This document shows, in pieces, positions 10,749 to 23,922 of a DNA stretch of 64,000 bases. Position 1 is the stretch's first letter, and every line of letters begins with the position of its first letter. This DNA is from Irpex lacteus. Lineage: Eukaryota; Basidiomycota; Agaricomycetes; Polyporales; Irpicaceae. A program made the position numbers and the translations under genes. The stretch covers positions 310,001-374,000 of the forward strand of contig MQVO02000018.1 in the NCBI GenBank assembly GCA_001986395.2. Reading direction: 5' to 3'. Under the pieces are notes generated by a model. That model saw only the letters and a list, made by a program, of their open reading frames with translations. It searched no databases and had not been told where the DNA came from.

Positions 10749-13226
10749 CTGAAGAGTCCTTACGCGCTAGCTGACAGTGGACTCGACGGTGACAAGTGTT
10801 AAGTATTTTGTCGGATGAATTTGGTAACGGTGCAGAGATATAATATCAAGTAGACATATTCCAAGTGCTATAGAAGAAAAGACATCGGGTCAACGTGCCA
10901 TGCTGGCTGTTCACTAGCACTGGCAAGTACTGGACATTGAAGGTGGTGGCTTGGTGTTAACCCTCGAACACACTGCCAGTGGCAGGCCTTTCTCGATCCG
11001 GCGATATGAATACCGTGACTTACTAGAGCAGCGAATAAAGGGCGCATGGCGCATCAGTGCGACGGGCGCCCCGCCTTGTGCTTGCACTTATACCACGACC
11101 ACCATCGTGTCAATTCATTGCATGGTCCCTTGTCTCGCCGTAGTCATGTCGGTTTCAGCATCAACTGGCGCGAATGCTGAACTCTCGGGCCCTGACTAAC
11201 GGAGTCATTGATGCTAACTTAGTCCTGCCAGAGACCAGTGACTGCAAGTTTACACTCACCGAAGTCGGGTAACAAGAGATGATGATGCATTTAGAGGAAG
11301 GAGTTCTTGTCAATGAACAGGGTGCAGAGGATGTCGGGGCATGGTATGTGTTATCGACTTGTCTTGCAACCTTCGATCTCATGTCAATGATGTAGTCGAA
11401 ATGGCCTCACTCAGGCTGGGGAATGTCAACAGTCACGCGTTCTTTTCCGCACCCTTCCAGTTAAAGAACCATTGTGTGTGTTGGGCATGCGTTTTGATTT
11501 GAGACGGTATAATTGTCTTCGTACGTACAATAACGAACCAGGCACTTGCTAAACCACCGTTCGATGCAAGAAATGAAGAATACGTTCAAGCTATCGAACA
11601 CTCGAATGATACTCATTGGAACATCGGTACTCAACTACTGTGCCCGTGAGTGACTCGCTACGTATCTCCTAACGCGACGGTTTGACCCAATTGTAGATGG
11701 TTGTACCATCTCTAGCTTAAGAGATGTCAAAGACCTGGAGGAGCGGCCCCGGGCCATCGTGATGAAGTTGAAGACATCGAGCGTTGTTGGCTTAACAAAC
11801 TGGTGAACAAGGCTTGCGCGTTGAACAGCGGCCACCTACACGGCTGCTTTATCTCATGGAGAAACTTTGATCACATAGAACCTGGAAATGAAGAAAGGGC
11901 ACGCATAGCCTAAGGACACGTGGATTTCATAAATTTGAGCATAGTTGGCCTCACGGACAATACGGCTCGCCGTACGCATTGTAAGTTCTTCCGTATACGT
12001 CGAATCCTTATTGGAGTTTGACAACCTTTCTCTCGTAGAACTAGTACCACGGCAGCCACATTCACTCCTTCTACCGGAGTGATGGCTGTTAAGCACGCTG
12101 CCGTCGGCCGTCGGCCGTATACCGAACGTAACGAGGCATTATATGTGAGGACCTCCTGTCTGACTGGGTTTAGATGTGATTATTTATCACGGTACGCCAC
12201 TACTAGGTCGCGGGACAGTACCGTAGTAAGTTTCGCACGTCGCGTCCTATGTAACGTGCATATACGTGACAATGATATGGCTGTGTTCGAATGTTCATTT
12301 GACAGTACTTAATCATGAGGCTTTGCCATGCAGAATGTCTTCGATGGTCAGTTTGCACCTTAATCGATTTAACCTGGCCAATGTCCACTATGCCGAAGCT
12401 CGGCAATCTGTAAGTCTTTTTGGTGGATGTAGTGATCACCCCAATTGCTCACTGGAACCTTATACAGTGGGCTCTCCTAGTTGCGTTCAACTCGCTTCCT
12501 TTACTGGTGATGTCCTGGAAAAGACTATAACCTTGCTGCTGTGGTCAAATCGTGTCGACTCGGAACGTGCTGACATAAATGCGTCTTGTTATAGGCGTGA
12601 TATACCAGTGCTCATGTTTCCAACTATCACTGGTCATTCGCTTCACCGGAGGAAGATAGAACCGTCGTAGCACAGCAAAATCCCCCATTCATTCACTGGA
12701 TTCGTGCTGCATGCCCTGCAAGTCAGATATAGTATTTGTGCTAGGTGCGTTACTTTGACTTATATCACTGATGTTTCTCACACAAATTCTTATTGTACAG
12801 ATGTATTGGAAGCGTAGATAGTCAAGTATTGCATATACTGGCCAACTCTCGTCTCGAAAAATGCTCACCGGTTCCTGTTTTCCTGGATATCATGCGCGAA
12901 GTACCCGAAACTGACTAGAGAGACCCAGTCCAGGAGATAGTTCATTTCCTGCTTTCTATTGTGCGTGCTTCTTTCCATTACAAACGGCAGTAACTTTTCT
13001 GACACGATAAGCTTAAGATAGCAGACCGATATTGCATTTGACGGCAATTTCCTTAGGCTGACTCACGCTCTCACCGCAAGCGAACAGCACACCATAACCT
13101 TTGGATGTCGAGAGCGTATACATAAGATAGACGGCGCACTCAATTGGCTCCCCTCCCCTCCTTTTTTCGCACCAGCACGTCGGACCATACTCATTTTCAG
13201 ATCCCCTTCCGGCACAGACCCTAATC
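10749..13226. other. Spacer upstream of copy B; decayed sequence homologous to the spacer upstream of copy C
   Basis: No intact gene. Blocks at about 11040-11100, 11215-11345, 11520-11700, 11830-12020, 12300-12350, 12600-12700 and 12720-13080 match, in the same order, blocks at 18045-18110, 18240-18350, 18980-19200, 19310-19500, 19810-19860, 20070-20160 and 20210-20570. Some look like former exons followed by GTGAGT donors (for example near 11640), but frames are broken on both copies and I cannot name the ancestor. Confidence 0.6.
13130..13226 (+). promoter_or_regulatory. Conserved pyrimidine-rich upstream region of copy B
   Basis: A C/T-rich tract (CTCCCCTCCCCTCC followed by a T run and CGCACCAGCA) lies 55-90 bases before the ATG. 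The same tract precedes copy C at about 20648-20690. C/T-rich core promoters close to the start are common in fungi. No transcript data. Confidence 0.35.
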
Positions 13227-16200
13227 ATGTCTACAGAGGGCTCTACCGAGCCGCCCATTACTGGCGACAAAGGCACAAACGGCACACACAACCAGGTCCT
13301 TGAGTCAGAGGCAGGTAGTGTAGGGCCCAGCGGAGAAGCAGCAGACGTGGCCACCAGGGATCTAGAGCGTCACGGCGATCACGGTAGGTGCAAGGTGGCT
13401 CGTAGTCTCATGATGTCTTCTGATTATCCCTGTAGGCTCGTCTTTGTTGCCCATCAATGGAGCATACGTATCTCCTGAGGGGCTGCGTGATGAATCGCAG
13501 TATTCACCAGGTCTGAATACATCCTCTCCGGCTCCTGAGAGTCAGGAGGCCCGTGATGACCCCGGCTCTGGAGGCAAACAGGTACCTGGTCCCCCTTCTC
13601 TGGTCGATGAACCATGTAAGGACGTGATCTGTGTCAACACGTACAACCTTCAAGCTGATGCATTTTGTAGCTACAGCTAGCAATGAAGATAAGACAAGGA
13701 CCGCACAGGACCGTACCCACAGGTGGCAAACGCAGCAGCTGACCGGCTGGGCAGCGGTCGAGAAGACGCTCACCGACTTCGATCAGCAGGAAGTATCTGG
13801 ATACAAAGAGGACATCGACAGTTTACTGACATTTGTAAGCGCATTTTGGCTTACCGAAATACGAGCAATATGAGCTAGATTCTTACCGTCTGCTAAATAG
13901 GCAGGTTTATATTCGGGGGTCCTTACGGCCTTCGTCATTGTCTCGTTCACGCAACTTCAAGAGGATACCGCGGCTGAAAGCCTGAAGGTTCTAAGGATCA
14001 TCGCCAACCAAACAGTTGGCAACGCTGTCTCAAATCAGCCAGTGACTGCAGCGACCACGCTTGCTACCACTGCCCCCTTCCAACCATCCCTCACTGCAAA
14101 GCGCGTCAATGTCCTATGGTTCGCAAGCCTCATTATCAGCTTGTCCACCGCCTCTCTTGCCATCCTCGTCAAACAGTGGCTACGCGGGTATATGGCGTTC
14201 GCTTCCTCTTCGCCGCAGGGCCAACTACGGATTCGTCATTTCCGTCGATCTGGCCTCGAGACCTGGCGAGTCTTCGGGATCGCATCCATGCTACCTCTCC
14301 TCCTGCAAATATCTCTGGCTCTCTTCTTTGTTGGCCTTTGCTTCTTCACTGCCGACATAGACCCTGCCATTGGAAACACGGCTCTTCCCCTCGTCTGCGC
14401 CTGGGCATTCCTGTTCGTCATTGTTACCATTTCCTCTGTCTTCTCCGCACGCTGCCCATACAAAACACCGGCACTTTCAGCAATTACCACCACACTACGT
14501 GTTCATGTGTGGTACAATGCTCGCCGCTATGCCTGGGTTGTTTTCGCAATCTCACTGATGGTTCTGCTTCTTGCCTTCTGGCGGATGCTAAAACTCATTC
14601 GCGGCACCTTTGGCATATGGCAGGATTTCGTCAGAGCATATAAAGAATGTGCACAGGATATGATGAAAAAGATAAAGGCCATCATCGACGAACCGCGTGA
14701 AGAGGAAGTGGAATATCTCAACAAAGCAACAAATGATTTGGCAATCCTGGTCGCCGCGGATGCGGCCCAAGCCAACCTTGAGCTCGATCTACTCATCATG
14801 GAGGATGCACTGAAGCAGAGCAATCCAAAATGGGATGAAGTCGTCCATTTCCTTGTTCAGATCATTGGGAACCGTATCCCTTTGCAATCCAAGTTTGCGA
14901 AGGGGCCACAAACAGGCCTGATCGACTGTAGATTGTTATCTACACGTACGAAGGCCGGCATCCGAGGCTTTCTCAACCACTATGTCATCGATAACAGCGA
15001 GTTCAAGCTGGCTAGCAGCATTCAGGAAATTGGGGACAAACCAAGTTGGGACTCCCTAAGTCCGTTCCAGCAGTGGACGATATGTGTCTTTCTCTCGTTA
15101 CGGGAAGCTGATGGTCACATTCCAGAGCTACTACACCCGTTATCTTCTTCCTGGTTCATCCCTTACGCTCTATGGGACGGTGCGTCAAAGTGGCACATTG
15201 ACACGACGTTCGCTGTAAAGGTATTCGATTTGCTGTGTATTTGGATAAACATGGGCTATACTGCGCTGCCAACAAGTTATAATAAGTTATTGGCGATACT
15301 TAGGCTCTACATTTCCAATACGCAAAAGCAGAACATACCTGATCATTCAAGGATAGCAACGAGAACAACAAGGGCTCTGTGCAGTAATGCTGCACGTAAA
15401 CTCGGAAGTGACTTGTTCTCCTACTATTGGGAGCACGATACTCAGGGCAAGTCCGGGGACGAGTTGTGCAACATAGTTATTATGCTTTGCATAATTGCCG
15501 AAGATATGGGGGACGTCGGACCGTACGAGGAGGTAATTACGCCTTTTGTAAAGGAGGCGTTCTTGCGGAAATCGAATGTTGCGGTCAAGGCCATCCTGAA
15601 ATCATTATTTGGCTTGAATTGGTACGGTGTAGAGTCATGGCATCGGTCTCGAAGGATCTCGAACTCTCGATTTCTGTTGGAGATAGCTAGGAGCCAAGAT
15701 TCCGAGGGTGAGTTCATATATCGTCAATATGTTGCTTGCACATACCTGATAATAGTCGATTGTCAGCTCCCACAAGCCTAATCAACGGTTTGTGCCTTGC
15801 TGTCTCGGAATACCGCGATTCCGTGTCGGGGTTTATAGCCATCAGCACAGTAGCCATGCAGTTCTTAAATATGTCTGGGGAAAATGCTCTGGTACATTCA
15901 CCTGACCGGATTCTGTGGCGCAGGCTATTCCTTCTACTTGCACGATACTGGCGTGTGATGCGCGACTCCCTGGACCAGAGTTTTGGTGATCCGATCCGAA
16001 TATGGGAAGAAGATGAACTGTCGGATCTTGTCGCAATTGGAGAGCAGGTGGATGCGATAGTTTCTACCAGTACTGCAGACTCGGAGGAATCGCCAGAGAT
16101 CAACGCTGAACAACGCCGCACCTCCACAATCCCAGACATATTCTGCTTGGCCCTCGGAACACTTGTCGAGGAAGAGGGCAAGCCCCCTATATGGACCGCC

Positions 16201-16419
16201 AAACACCTGCGTAACATCTCACCGCAGGAACGAATGGAGATAATAGCAGAGGGTAAAGTCGAGATGGAATCCGCTGCGCAGGCCGTTCGAGAGCTCCGCG
16301 AACGCTCCGCGGAGGACGCACAGATGGGAACCCCATCTGCCGAAGATGGTTCCTCGGAGCCTCATTCCACGGAGGCTGGTCCGAGTGGTTTGCCTGGTGC
16401 GCCGCTAGCAGCAACGTAG
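13227..16419 (+). CDS. DUF6535 membrane protein, copy B
   Basis: Exons 13227-13383, 13436-13615, 13671-13834, 13901-15707 and 15767-16419 sum to 2961 nt (986 residues) with all junctions in phase. The hydrophilic front (residues 1-130) begins MSTEGSTEPPITGD, close to copy C. The core is GWAAVEKTLTDFD, then four clear membrane segments (AGLYSGVLTAFVIV; NVLWFASLIISLS; SMLPLLLQISLALFF; LVCAWAFLFVIVTI) and a fifth near 14530-14580. A hydrophilic, helix-rich region follows with SADAAQANLELDL-type and FLVQIIGNRIPL motifs, and the end carries IPDIFCLALGTL and WTAKHLRNI. The third exon is 164 nt, as in A, C and D. Its stop lies four codons earlier than in C. Topology suggests a multi-pass membrane protein with a large cytosolic or lumenal C-terminal half. 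Role unknown. Confidence 0.9.
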
Positions 16420-16825
16420 TCAGTTACATGGTAAGTAAGGTCTTGATTAACCCGCCCATGGCAACGATGTGCTCACATTTGTTTCACGTCACAGACCGAC
16501 CAGAGATGTTTTCCGGGAGGACGACGCAGATGAGGGAGACGGTGGCTTGGACTGAGCGGTGATACGTCGACCTGACCTGGGATGCGAGGTGACTGTAGGA
16601 AGCTTCAAGTTGATGCTGTGCTCACCGTATCACGCGCCTTTCCGGTATTTTCACGGACCTCTATGGAGTGCATAGTCCTAAAGTTTGCGTGTATGATTGG
16701 ATTATGACAGCATATCTATACAAATATCCGATCAACAGTATAGCGCTACATCAGAGCCGTGTACGAGTGTACTATTCATCATAAGTTCATAAACAAAGCT
16801 CTACCACCTACCTTTCACACTCTCC
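16420..16825 (+). repeat. 3' flank of copy B, nearly identical to the 3' flank of copy C
   Basis: About 260 bases from 16431 match 23929 onward with only a few substitutions, including a GTAAGTAAGG donor and a CACGTCACAG acceptor that would form an intron across or just after the stop region. The same segment after copy D (31692 onward) is clearly more diverged, so B and C separated most recently or were homogenised. Confidence 0.7.
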
Positions 16826-17895
16826 CTACGCGCAAACGCAATCCATGCGTTCAGACGAGAACTGCCCTCCACCTTGTCCACCTCCATCACCACACCGTCA
16901 CCTCGCCTCGTCTCGATGAGCCGCTAGGTGTTGACGTGCAGGTCCTTGACGGAGCCGCTTGGATCTAGAGCGGATCCGTGGGTACGCTCACTAGCCTTGA
17001 CGTTGCCGGTCTGAATGCCAGTCGTGTCAACAACTTTGGTGGTATGACTGTCGCTCGTGGAAGCTACCGTGCACAGCTGCTTGTCGTGCTCTTTGTCCGC
17101 TGGAGAGCTAACGCGTCCTAGGCGTTGGTTCTGTGCGGCGTGCGTGAATGACCAGCATACGACACCGCTGAAGTACGCCGAGGCTTTCAAGACGGAAGGT
17201 ATAAAGTGCCGTGTCAAAGAAGGATATCGTGTAAGAAAGAGTGGGTGTCCGAGGTCACAGTTTGGTTATCTGCTTGAATGTGTAGAAGGGTGTGGAAAAC
17301 GATGAGAAGAGCGTATAAGAATGATAGCAAGGATGACTTACGGTGATGATGAGCCTGGCTCCGGACATATCGACCTCAAATCCCGCTTGTGCTCTTTCTA
17401 ACTCGAGGAGGCACCTCGAGAGTGCGAGAAAGATATGTCCGCCTGGGTTATTGCCGATGGCAATGATATTCTCCTGGGTAAACCCCTTAGAGAGAAGGTA
17501 CATGTAGCCAGCGGGAAATCCGAAAAGCTGGGTCGGAAAGGCGGTAGAGGGGAATAAGAGTTTACCCCTGTGACAATAGCTTGTTTAGTCAGGAAGAAAG
17601 AGTCGAAGTAGCGGAATCATGAATGAGAGGAGGACGTACCAATATCACGGCGTTCGGGTATCTCAACAAGGTATCCTGTAGGTGTCCCATATAGCCCAGG
17701 GCCTATCTACGAGGATCTACCACTGTAGACTACAAATGGAGCAAAATACATAGGAACGACGTACCCTTCATTGCCATACATGATGGTGTTCTCTCCCAGC
17801 TCGTCCGAGTCGCCGTCCTTCCACACACCGTCCAATTCCCTTACGACACTTTCACCTGTTTGACGTATTTGTCACCTACTTTTGCAATATTGATG
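16826..17895 (-). pseudogene. Alpha/beta-hydrolase remnant 1 (5'-truncated, nucleophile motif altered)
   Basis: It aligns in order with the intact hydrolase at 32106-33679. Recognisable pieces are the VGDKYVK-like region near 17880, YLLSKGFTQENII near 17490, the nucleophile loop, which reads GNNPGG instead of GDSSGG, and TRHFIPSVLKAS near 17210. The N-terminal membrane-anchor part has no counterpart beyond about 17900. Frames do not join into one product. Replacement of the Ser of the G-D-S-x-G-G loop by Pro would abolish catalysis even if it were translated. Same orientation and position relative to B as the intact gene has relative to D. Confidence 0.75.
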
Positions 17896-20744
17896 CTTGC
17901 TATGAAAGCAAAACAAGTACGGTTACGTCCCAGCGTGTCATGGTGGCTGTTTATTGGTGCACCGATGAGCACTGGATATTGCAGTTGAAGCTTAACGTCG
18001 TGGTGGTGGTCCTCAGCTTTTCTTGGCCCGACCACACGATGAAGGGCGCATCAATTGCGACGGGCGCCCCGCCTCTTGCTTTGCGTATGACCACCACCAG
18101 TCGTTGGTCACTTAGGCTCGGCCACTGCGTCAATTCACGGCATGTTTCCTGAAACCACTGTAATTATGCCCATCTTAGCATTGGTACTAGTGCGAACTTC
18201 TAGCTCTCGTGCTTCGACCACCCCTAGTCGCCGTTGCTCTACTTACACCGGCTAGTGATGCAAGGTTCACGTAGACCTCACCAAAGTCATACGACCAGTC
18301 ATTAATACAGATTGGGAGGCATATCTGGTTGGTGTAGGGGGCAAGATCACGCAGAGGGCGCGAGAAGATGGTGCGTTATATCATTGACTCGTCGTGCAAT
18401 CTCTATCTCATGCCGCTGCACTTAAACAGCCTTGCTCTGAGAACTGCTACGTGTCCTACGTCACCCTGTGCTAGTAAGTAGAAGCGATTTGTATACATAT
18501 TATCTGCTACTGTTTGCGTAACCGAGTGCAGGCTGGACAAGAGAGCGCCACCGTAATGTTTAACTCAGGACTTCGAACTTCACAACTCATGCTCTCGGAC
18601 AACCACAAACTACTAAGCACCTACTTTGTTGAAGTTGAAGAAACCACCATTCGACGTGAGTTATATCTCAAAGGTTGCTGGTAACTTCGCGCTCGTTGGT
18701 GTTATGTCTTGGCACGAAGCTCTGAGCCTATGGAGTCTATTGCTGAGCTGGTACGCGACTAGCCCGTTAGATCGAATGGATTCCGTGAGGGGGTCAAGCA
18801 GTCATTTAAATTCCGCGCCAGGTTGTTGATAGAAGAGGCCAATGGTGTATTTACTGGGTTCCTTGGATGACTTGAGGCATCACCCTATTCCTCACCTGGA
18901 TTGCTCTTTCATTGCTAACGTCGCCGGAGGGACACTCAGTCGCGCTCAAGTAGTCTAATGAGACGGTGCGTTTTTAGCACTTATGACTCCTAAAATAACA
19001 ATCATAAGAGGCCGTATCTGTCAGAGATTGACGTCATTTCTTTCATTCTCAGATCGACGGAAGAGTACGCTGAAGCTGTCGAATGATGCCTGTTGGATAA
19101 CCGGGATGCAGCGTTCAACGTTCAACTGTCGTGGGCGTGAGTGGCTCACTACATATCTCATAAGGAGGTATCTTGACTCAATCGTGTATACAGATGGTTG
19201 AACCGTTTGTATCTAGCACTAGGGATGTCGAAGCACTGGAGGAACGACCCCAGTTATCGTGATGGAGTTGGCTTAGCCAGTAGGTAAACAAGGTTCATGC
19301 ACTCAACGACGGCAACCTGCATGGCTGCTTTATACTTATGGCGACCTATCGTAGCGAACTATCGTAGCGAACTGGAAATGAAGAAAGCGCGTGTATAGCC
19401 CAAGAGCGCGTGCATTTCGTGCATTTAGGCATCGATGGTCCCGCAGAGAATACTATATTCGCTCGCAGTACGCATTGTAAGTGCCTTCATACACGTGGAA
19501 GATTGCATTTGACGTCTTTTCATGGTTGGGCAGATTATTATTACGTCCCGTCACACTCACTTCCAAATAGGTCATTTTCTAGCGGAGTGATTGTCATCAA
19601 GCACGCTGTCGTCAAATTACGAATGTTGTGGGTGTTCTGGTGTGAGTATTTCCTGCCTGACTGCGTGTACATGCATTTATTTACAACAGTATGCCTTCAG
19701 GTCATGGGACGGTAACGTACGCAGGTTCTGCACACACCGCCCTATGTACGAGCAGGTATGTGACATAGATATGATCTGTGTAGGCTGTGTCCAAATCTCC
19801 ATTCGAACAGACTCGCTCATGATGCTTTGCCATGCAGAATGTGTTCGCAGATCAGCCTGGCCAATGCCTACTGTGCCGGAGCTCGGCACTTCGTGAGTCC
19901 TTCTGGCAGACGCATTGACTATCCTAACTGCTCACGGGAACCTTGTACAGGAGGCTATCCTAGTTGTATTCAACTCGACTCGCTTCATTCGCTGGTGATG
20001 TACCTCGGAAAAGACCAGGCACTTACTGCTGTGGTCAACTCGTGTTGACTAGTAGGAACGTGCCAATATAAATGCGGCATGTCGTAGGCGTGGTTTACTA
20101 GTATCCATAGTTCCAAGCATTACTGGTCATCTGTTCACAGGTGGAAGATAGAACCGTAGTCTCACAGCGGATCTCCCTGTACTTGCACCCCCATCGCGGC
20201 TGAATCTGTGCTACCTGCCCTGCCACTCTGAACATTAATTTGCACTAGGTGCGTTTCTTTGGCATATATGACTGATGGTTTCTCACCCATACTCTGATTG
20301 TAGTGATGGATTGGAAGTGTAGATAATCAAGGGTGTCTATGCTTGCCAGCTCTCATCTCAAAAATGCCCAAGAATTGCACGCAGCCCTTGTCTCCCTTGC
20401 TATCATGCGTTGCACACCCAAAATCGACTAGTGAGACCGGGCCAAGAGATAGTTCATTTCCTGTTTTCCATCGTGCGTGCTTCTTACTATTGCAAACGGT
20501 AGGCATGTTTCTAACACGATAAGCTGAAGATGGCAGACCGATATCTCCTTCAACGGCAATCTCCCTCATGTTGACATCCCATGGCAAGCGACACAGCGCT
20601 CCAGCGTTTGGATGCCGAGCAAGCGTATACATAAGCCAGATGTCGAACTCTATTGGCCCCCCCTCCCCTCCATTTCTCGCACCAGAGCATTGTATCATAT
20701 TTGTCTTCAATCCCCTCCCGTCACCGACCAGTGTCTACATAATC
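17896..20744. other. Spacer upstream of copy C; decayed repeat of the spacer upstream of copy B
   Basis: No intact gene. It holds the blocks listed for 10749-13226, including a segment at 20430-20570 with AGATAGTTCATTTCCTG and GATAAGCT that matches 12930-13050. A short direct duplication (two copies of CTATCGTAGCGAA) lies near 19345-19375. A C/T-rich promoter-like tract at 20648-20690 precedes copy C. Confidence 0.6.
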
Positions 20745-23700
20745 ATGTCTACAAATGGCTCAACCGAGCCGCCTATTACCGGCGACGAAGGAACCCACAT
20801 CGCGCAACATGAAGTCCAAGGGTCAGAGACAGCTATCCTAAACCCCGTTGAGGAAGCAGCAGAGGAGGCTGCCAGAGAGCATCGCGGCGATCCAGGTAGG
20901 TGCAGAGTTGCTCGTAGTCTCCTGATGTTTTCTTATTATCTCCGTAGACTCCCAAATACCCAGCGATAGAATGCATATACCTCCTGAGGGGTTGCGTGAT
21001 GAACCGCAGTACTCACCAGCTCTGGATACATCTCCAGCCTCTGAAAATCAGAAGGTCTATGATGACCCCGGATCTGGAGGAAATCAGATTCACCATGCCT
21101 CTTCTCGGGTCGATGGACCAGGTAAGAACGTAATGTGCGCCGTCACGTCCAAATTTTAGATTGAGCCATATTTGCAGCCATAGTTGGCAATGAAGATCAG
21201 GCTAGGACCGCACAAGACCGCACCCACAGGTGGCAAACGCAGCAGCTAACCGGATGGGCAGCAGTTGAGAAGACGCTCACCGATTTCGATCAGCAGGAAG
21301 TATCTGGGTATAAAGAAGATATCGACAGCTTACTGACATTTGTGAGCGCAGTTCTTCCTGATATAAGATTAGTTCGATTCTGACCCTTTGAGACCTAGGC
21401 AGGTTTATATTCGGGCGTTCTTACGGCTTTCGTTATTGTCTCATTCACGCAACTTCAAGAGGATACCGCGGCCGAAAGCCTGAAGGTTCTCCGAATCATC
21501 GCGAACCAGACAGCCAATACTGCAGCAACAATGCTTACTGCCCCTCCTCCCTTCCAACCATCCCTCATGGCGAAGCGCGTCAACGTGCTTTGGTTCGCGA
21601 GTCTCATCATCAGCTTGTCCACTGCCTCTCTTGCCATCCTCGTCAAGCAGTGGCTTCGCGGGTATATGGCGTTCGCATCCTCTTCGCCGCAGGGCCAACT
21701 GCGGATTCGTCATTTCCGTCGGTCCGGGCTTGAGACTTGGAGAGTCTTCGGGATCGCATCCATGTTGCCCCTCCTCCTGCAAATATCTCTGGCCCTCTTT
21801 TTTGCTGGTCTATGCTTTTTCACTGCCGATATAGACCCCGTGATTGGGTTCACTACCCTTCCGCTTGTCTGCGCTTGGGCATTCCTTTTTATCACAGTCA
21901 CCTTGGCCCCCGCGTTTTCCGCGCGTTGTCCCTACAAGACACCTGCCCTTTCCACCGTCACCACTATAATTCGTACTCGTGTGTGGTTCCTGCTTCGGTA
22001 TCTGCTTGCAATAACGATAAGCATTGTTATTGCATATCCTGTTCACACCTTACGACGCAAGCTACGAGGATACAATCCCGGAAGACTATACTGCTTTACC
22101 GATTATTTTAAATATAGGATGAAACCAGGGTGGAAGGTTCACGGAGAAGAAGCAGATATGCTCAACGATCCATCCAAGGACTTAGCTATCCTAGCTTCTG
22201 CTGATGCCATCCAGGCGAACTCTGAGCTCGACCTGGTTATTGTGGAGGATGTGCTGAAGCAGCGTCGCCCCGACTATTGCGAAGCATTGGAGTTCCTCGT
22301 TCATATCATCGGCAACCGTGTCCCCTTGCCACCCAAGTTCGCCGATGGACCGCGAGCAGGCCTGATCGACTGCAGATTATTATCTACACGCACAAAGACC
22401 GGCATCAAGGACCTTCTCAGCCAGTACGTCATCGATAGCAACGAGTTCAAGCTGGAGGCTCCTAGGAGCAACACTCAGGAAATTGGGGACTACCTGACTT
22501 GGGACTCCCTTAGTCCGTACCAGCAGTGGACAGTATGTGTCTTTCTCTCGCTCTGCGAACCGGATGCTCGTGTTCATAATCCAGATGTCCTTCACCCGTT
22601 ACTCGCCGCCTGGTTTGATCACACTATACGGGACCCGGAAACCGTTGACAGGATTATCGACGATGGAGGCACCGTAGCGATGTTTACTTCGCTGTGCCTT
22701 TGGATAAATCTGGGGTATACAGCCAGAAGCCTACCACAGAGCCTTGATGAAATCCGAGACATACTCTCGAGCATGATTTACAAATTGAATGCCCGCTGCG
22801 ATGTACAGAACCAACAAGGCAACCTGAGTATCTCGAAAACACTAGGAAGGCTTGCAAGTACTGCTGCACGTAACTTTGGGGATATTGTGTTCTCCGACTA
22901 CTGGAAAAAGGACACGGACGTGTGCCACTCCGACTCGGACCGATGCGACGCAGTTCTTGCGCTGTGCAGGATAGCCGAATATATGGGCGACGTCGGACTG
23001 TACAAGGAGGTGTTCACACCTTTCGTAAAAGAGTCGTTCTTGCAGAGATCGTATGCGATGGTGCATGGCATCCTGACATCACTATTCGGCTTGCCTTTCA
23101 GCTCTGAAGAATCATGGTACCGGCGTCAAAGGACTTCGAAATGCCTATTCCTCTTGGAGATAGCCGCCGAGAGCCAAAGTTCCGAGGGTAAGTTCATTGT
23201 CAATCTGCTGCTTGCACACTACTGTACCTGATACCATTCGACCATCAGCGTACACACACATTGTTAACGGTTTGTGTATTATTGCAAAAAGTGCATCCGT
23301 ACAGTCCGACTCGGCGGAGGATTTCCTCCATTTCTGTGCAACTGCCTTGCAGTTCTTAAAGTTCGAGCCCCATGAGCCGGGAATTTTACCTGACCGTAAC
23401 CTATGGCGTCGACTATTCCTTCAACTTCTACCATACTGGGAGCAGATGCACAATTCCCTAGAACAGGGCTTCAGTTGTTCACTATGCATAGGGGAGCAAA
23501 AATATCTATCGGATCTTGTCTCGATCGGGGAGGAGGTGGACAACCTACTTTCCGCACATATAGAGGAACCCCTCGAGCTCAGCGCCGAACAACGCCGCAC
23601 CTCCCCAATCCCGGACATATTTTGCTTGGCCCTCGGAACACTTGTCGAGGAGGAGGGCAAGCCCCCTATATGGACAGCCAAGCACTTGCGCGACATCTCG

Positions 23701-23922
23701 CCGCAGGAACGAATGGAAATAATAGCAGAGGGTAAAGTCGAGATGGAGTCCGCTTTGCAGGCTGTTGAAGAGCTTTTTCGTGACGTGTTCCTTGAGAACG
23801 CACAGTCGAGGATTGCAAACGCTGAAGGTGATTCTTCAGCCGGAGCACAGCCCACAGAGGCTAGTCCGAGTCACTTGCCTGTGGACAGTGCGCCATTGGC
23901 AGCAGCGCCGTCAGTTACATAG
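20745..23922 (+). CDS. DUF6535 membrane protein, copy C
   Basis: Exons 20745-20895, 20948-21121, 21178-21341, 21399-23187 and 23249-23922 sum to 2952 nt (983 residues), all in phase. The front (MSTNGSTEPPITGD) and end (PDIFCLALGTLVEEE, WTAKHLRDI) are very close to B. The four core membrane segments are nearly identical to B, but the stretch after the fourth segment (from about 21960, VWFLLRYLLAITISIVI and following 60 residues) is unlike B and D, and then similarity returns at ILASADAIQANSELDL. So the region around the fifth membrane segment is the fast-changing part. The 3' end is followed by a flank nearly identical to that of B. Role unknown. Confidence 0.9.

Larger units (their letters stand above)
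10895..17935. repeat. Tandem duplication unit 1 (spacer + DUF6535 B + hydrolase remnant)
   Basis: The sequence at about 10895-10950 (CATGCTGGCTGTTCACTAGC and following) resembles that at about 17935-17990 (TGGTGGCTGTTTATTGGTGC and following), so a repeat boundary lies there. The unit carries the decayed spacer, DUF6535 copy B and the broken minus-strand hydrolase. Boundaries are approximate and were set by eye. Confidence 0.65.

Noticed and set aside
19345..19375. Short tandem duplication (two copies of a 13-mer)
   Set aside because: Too small and isolated to indicate an element; mentioned only as local slippage.
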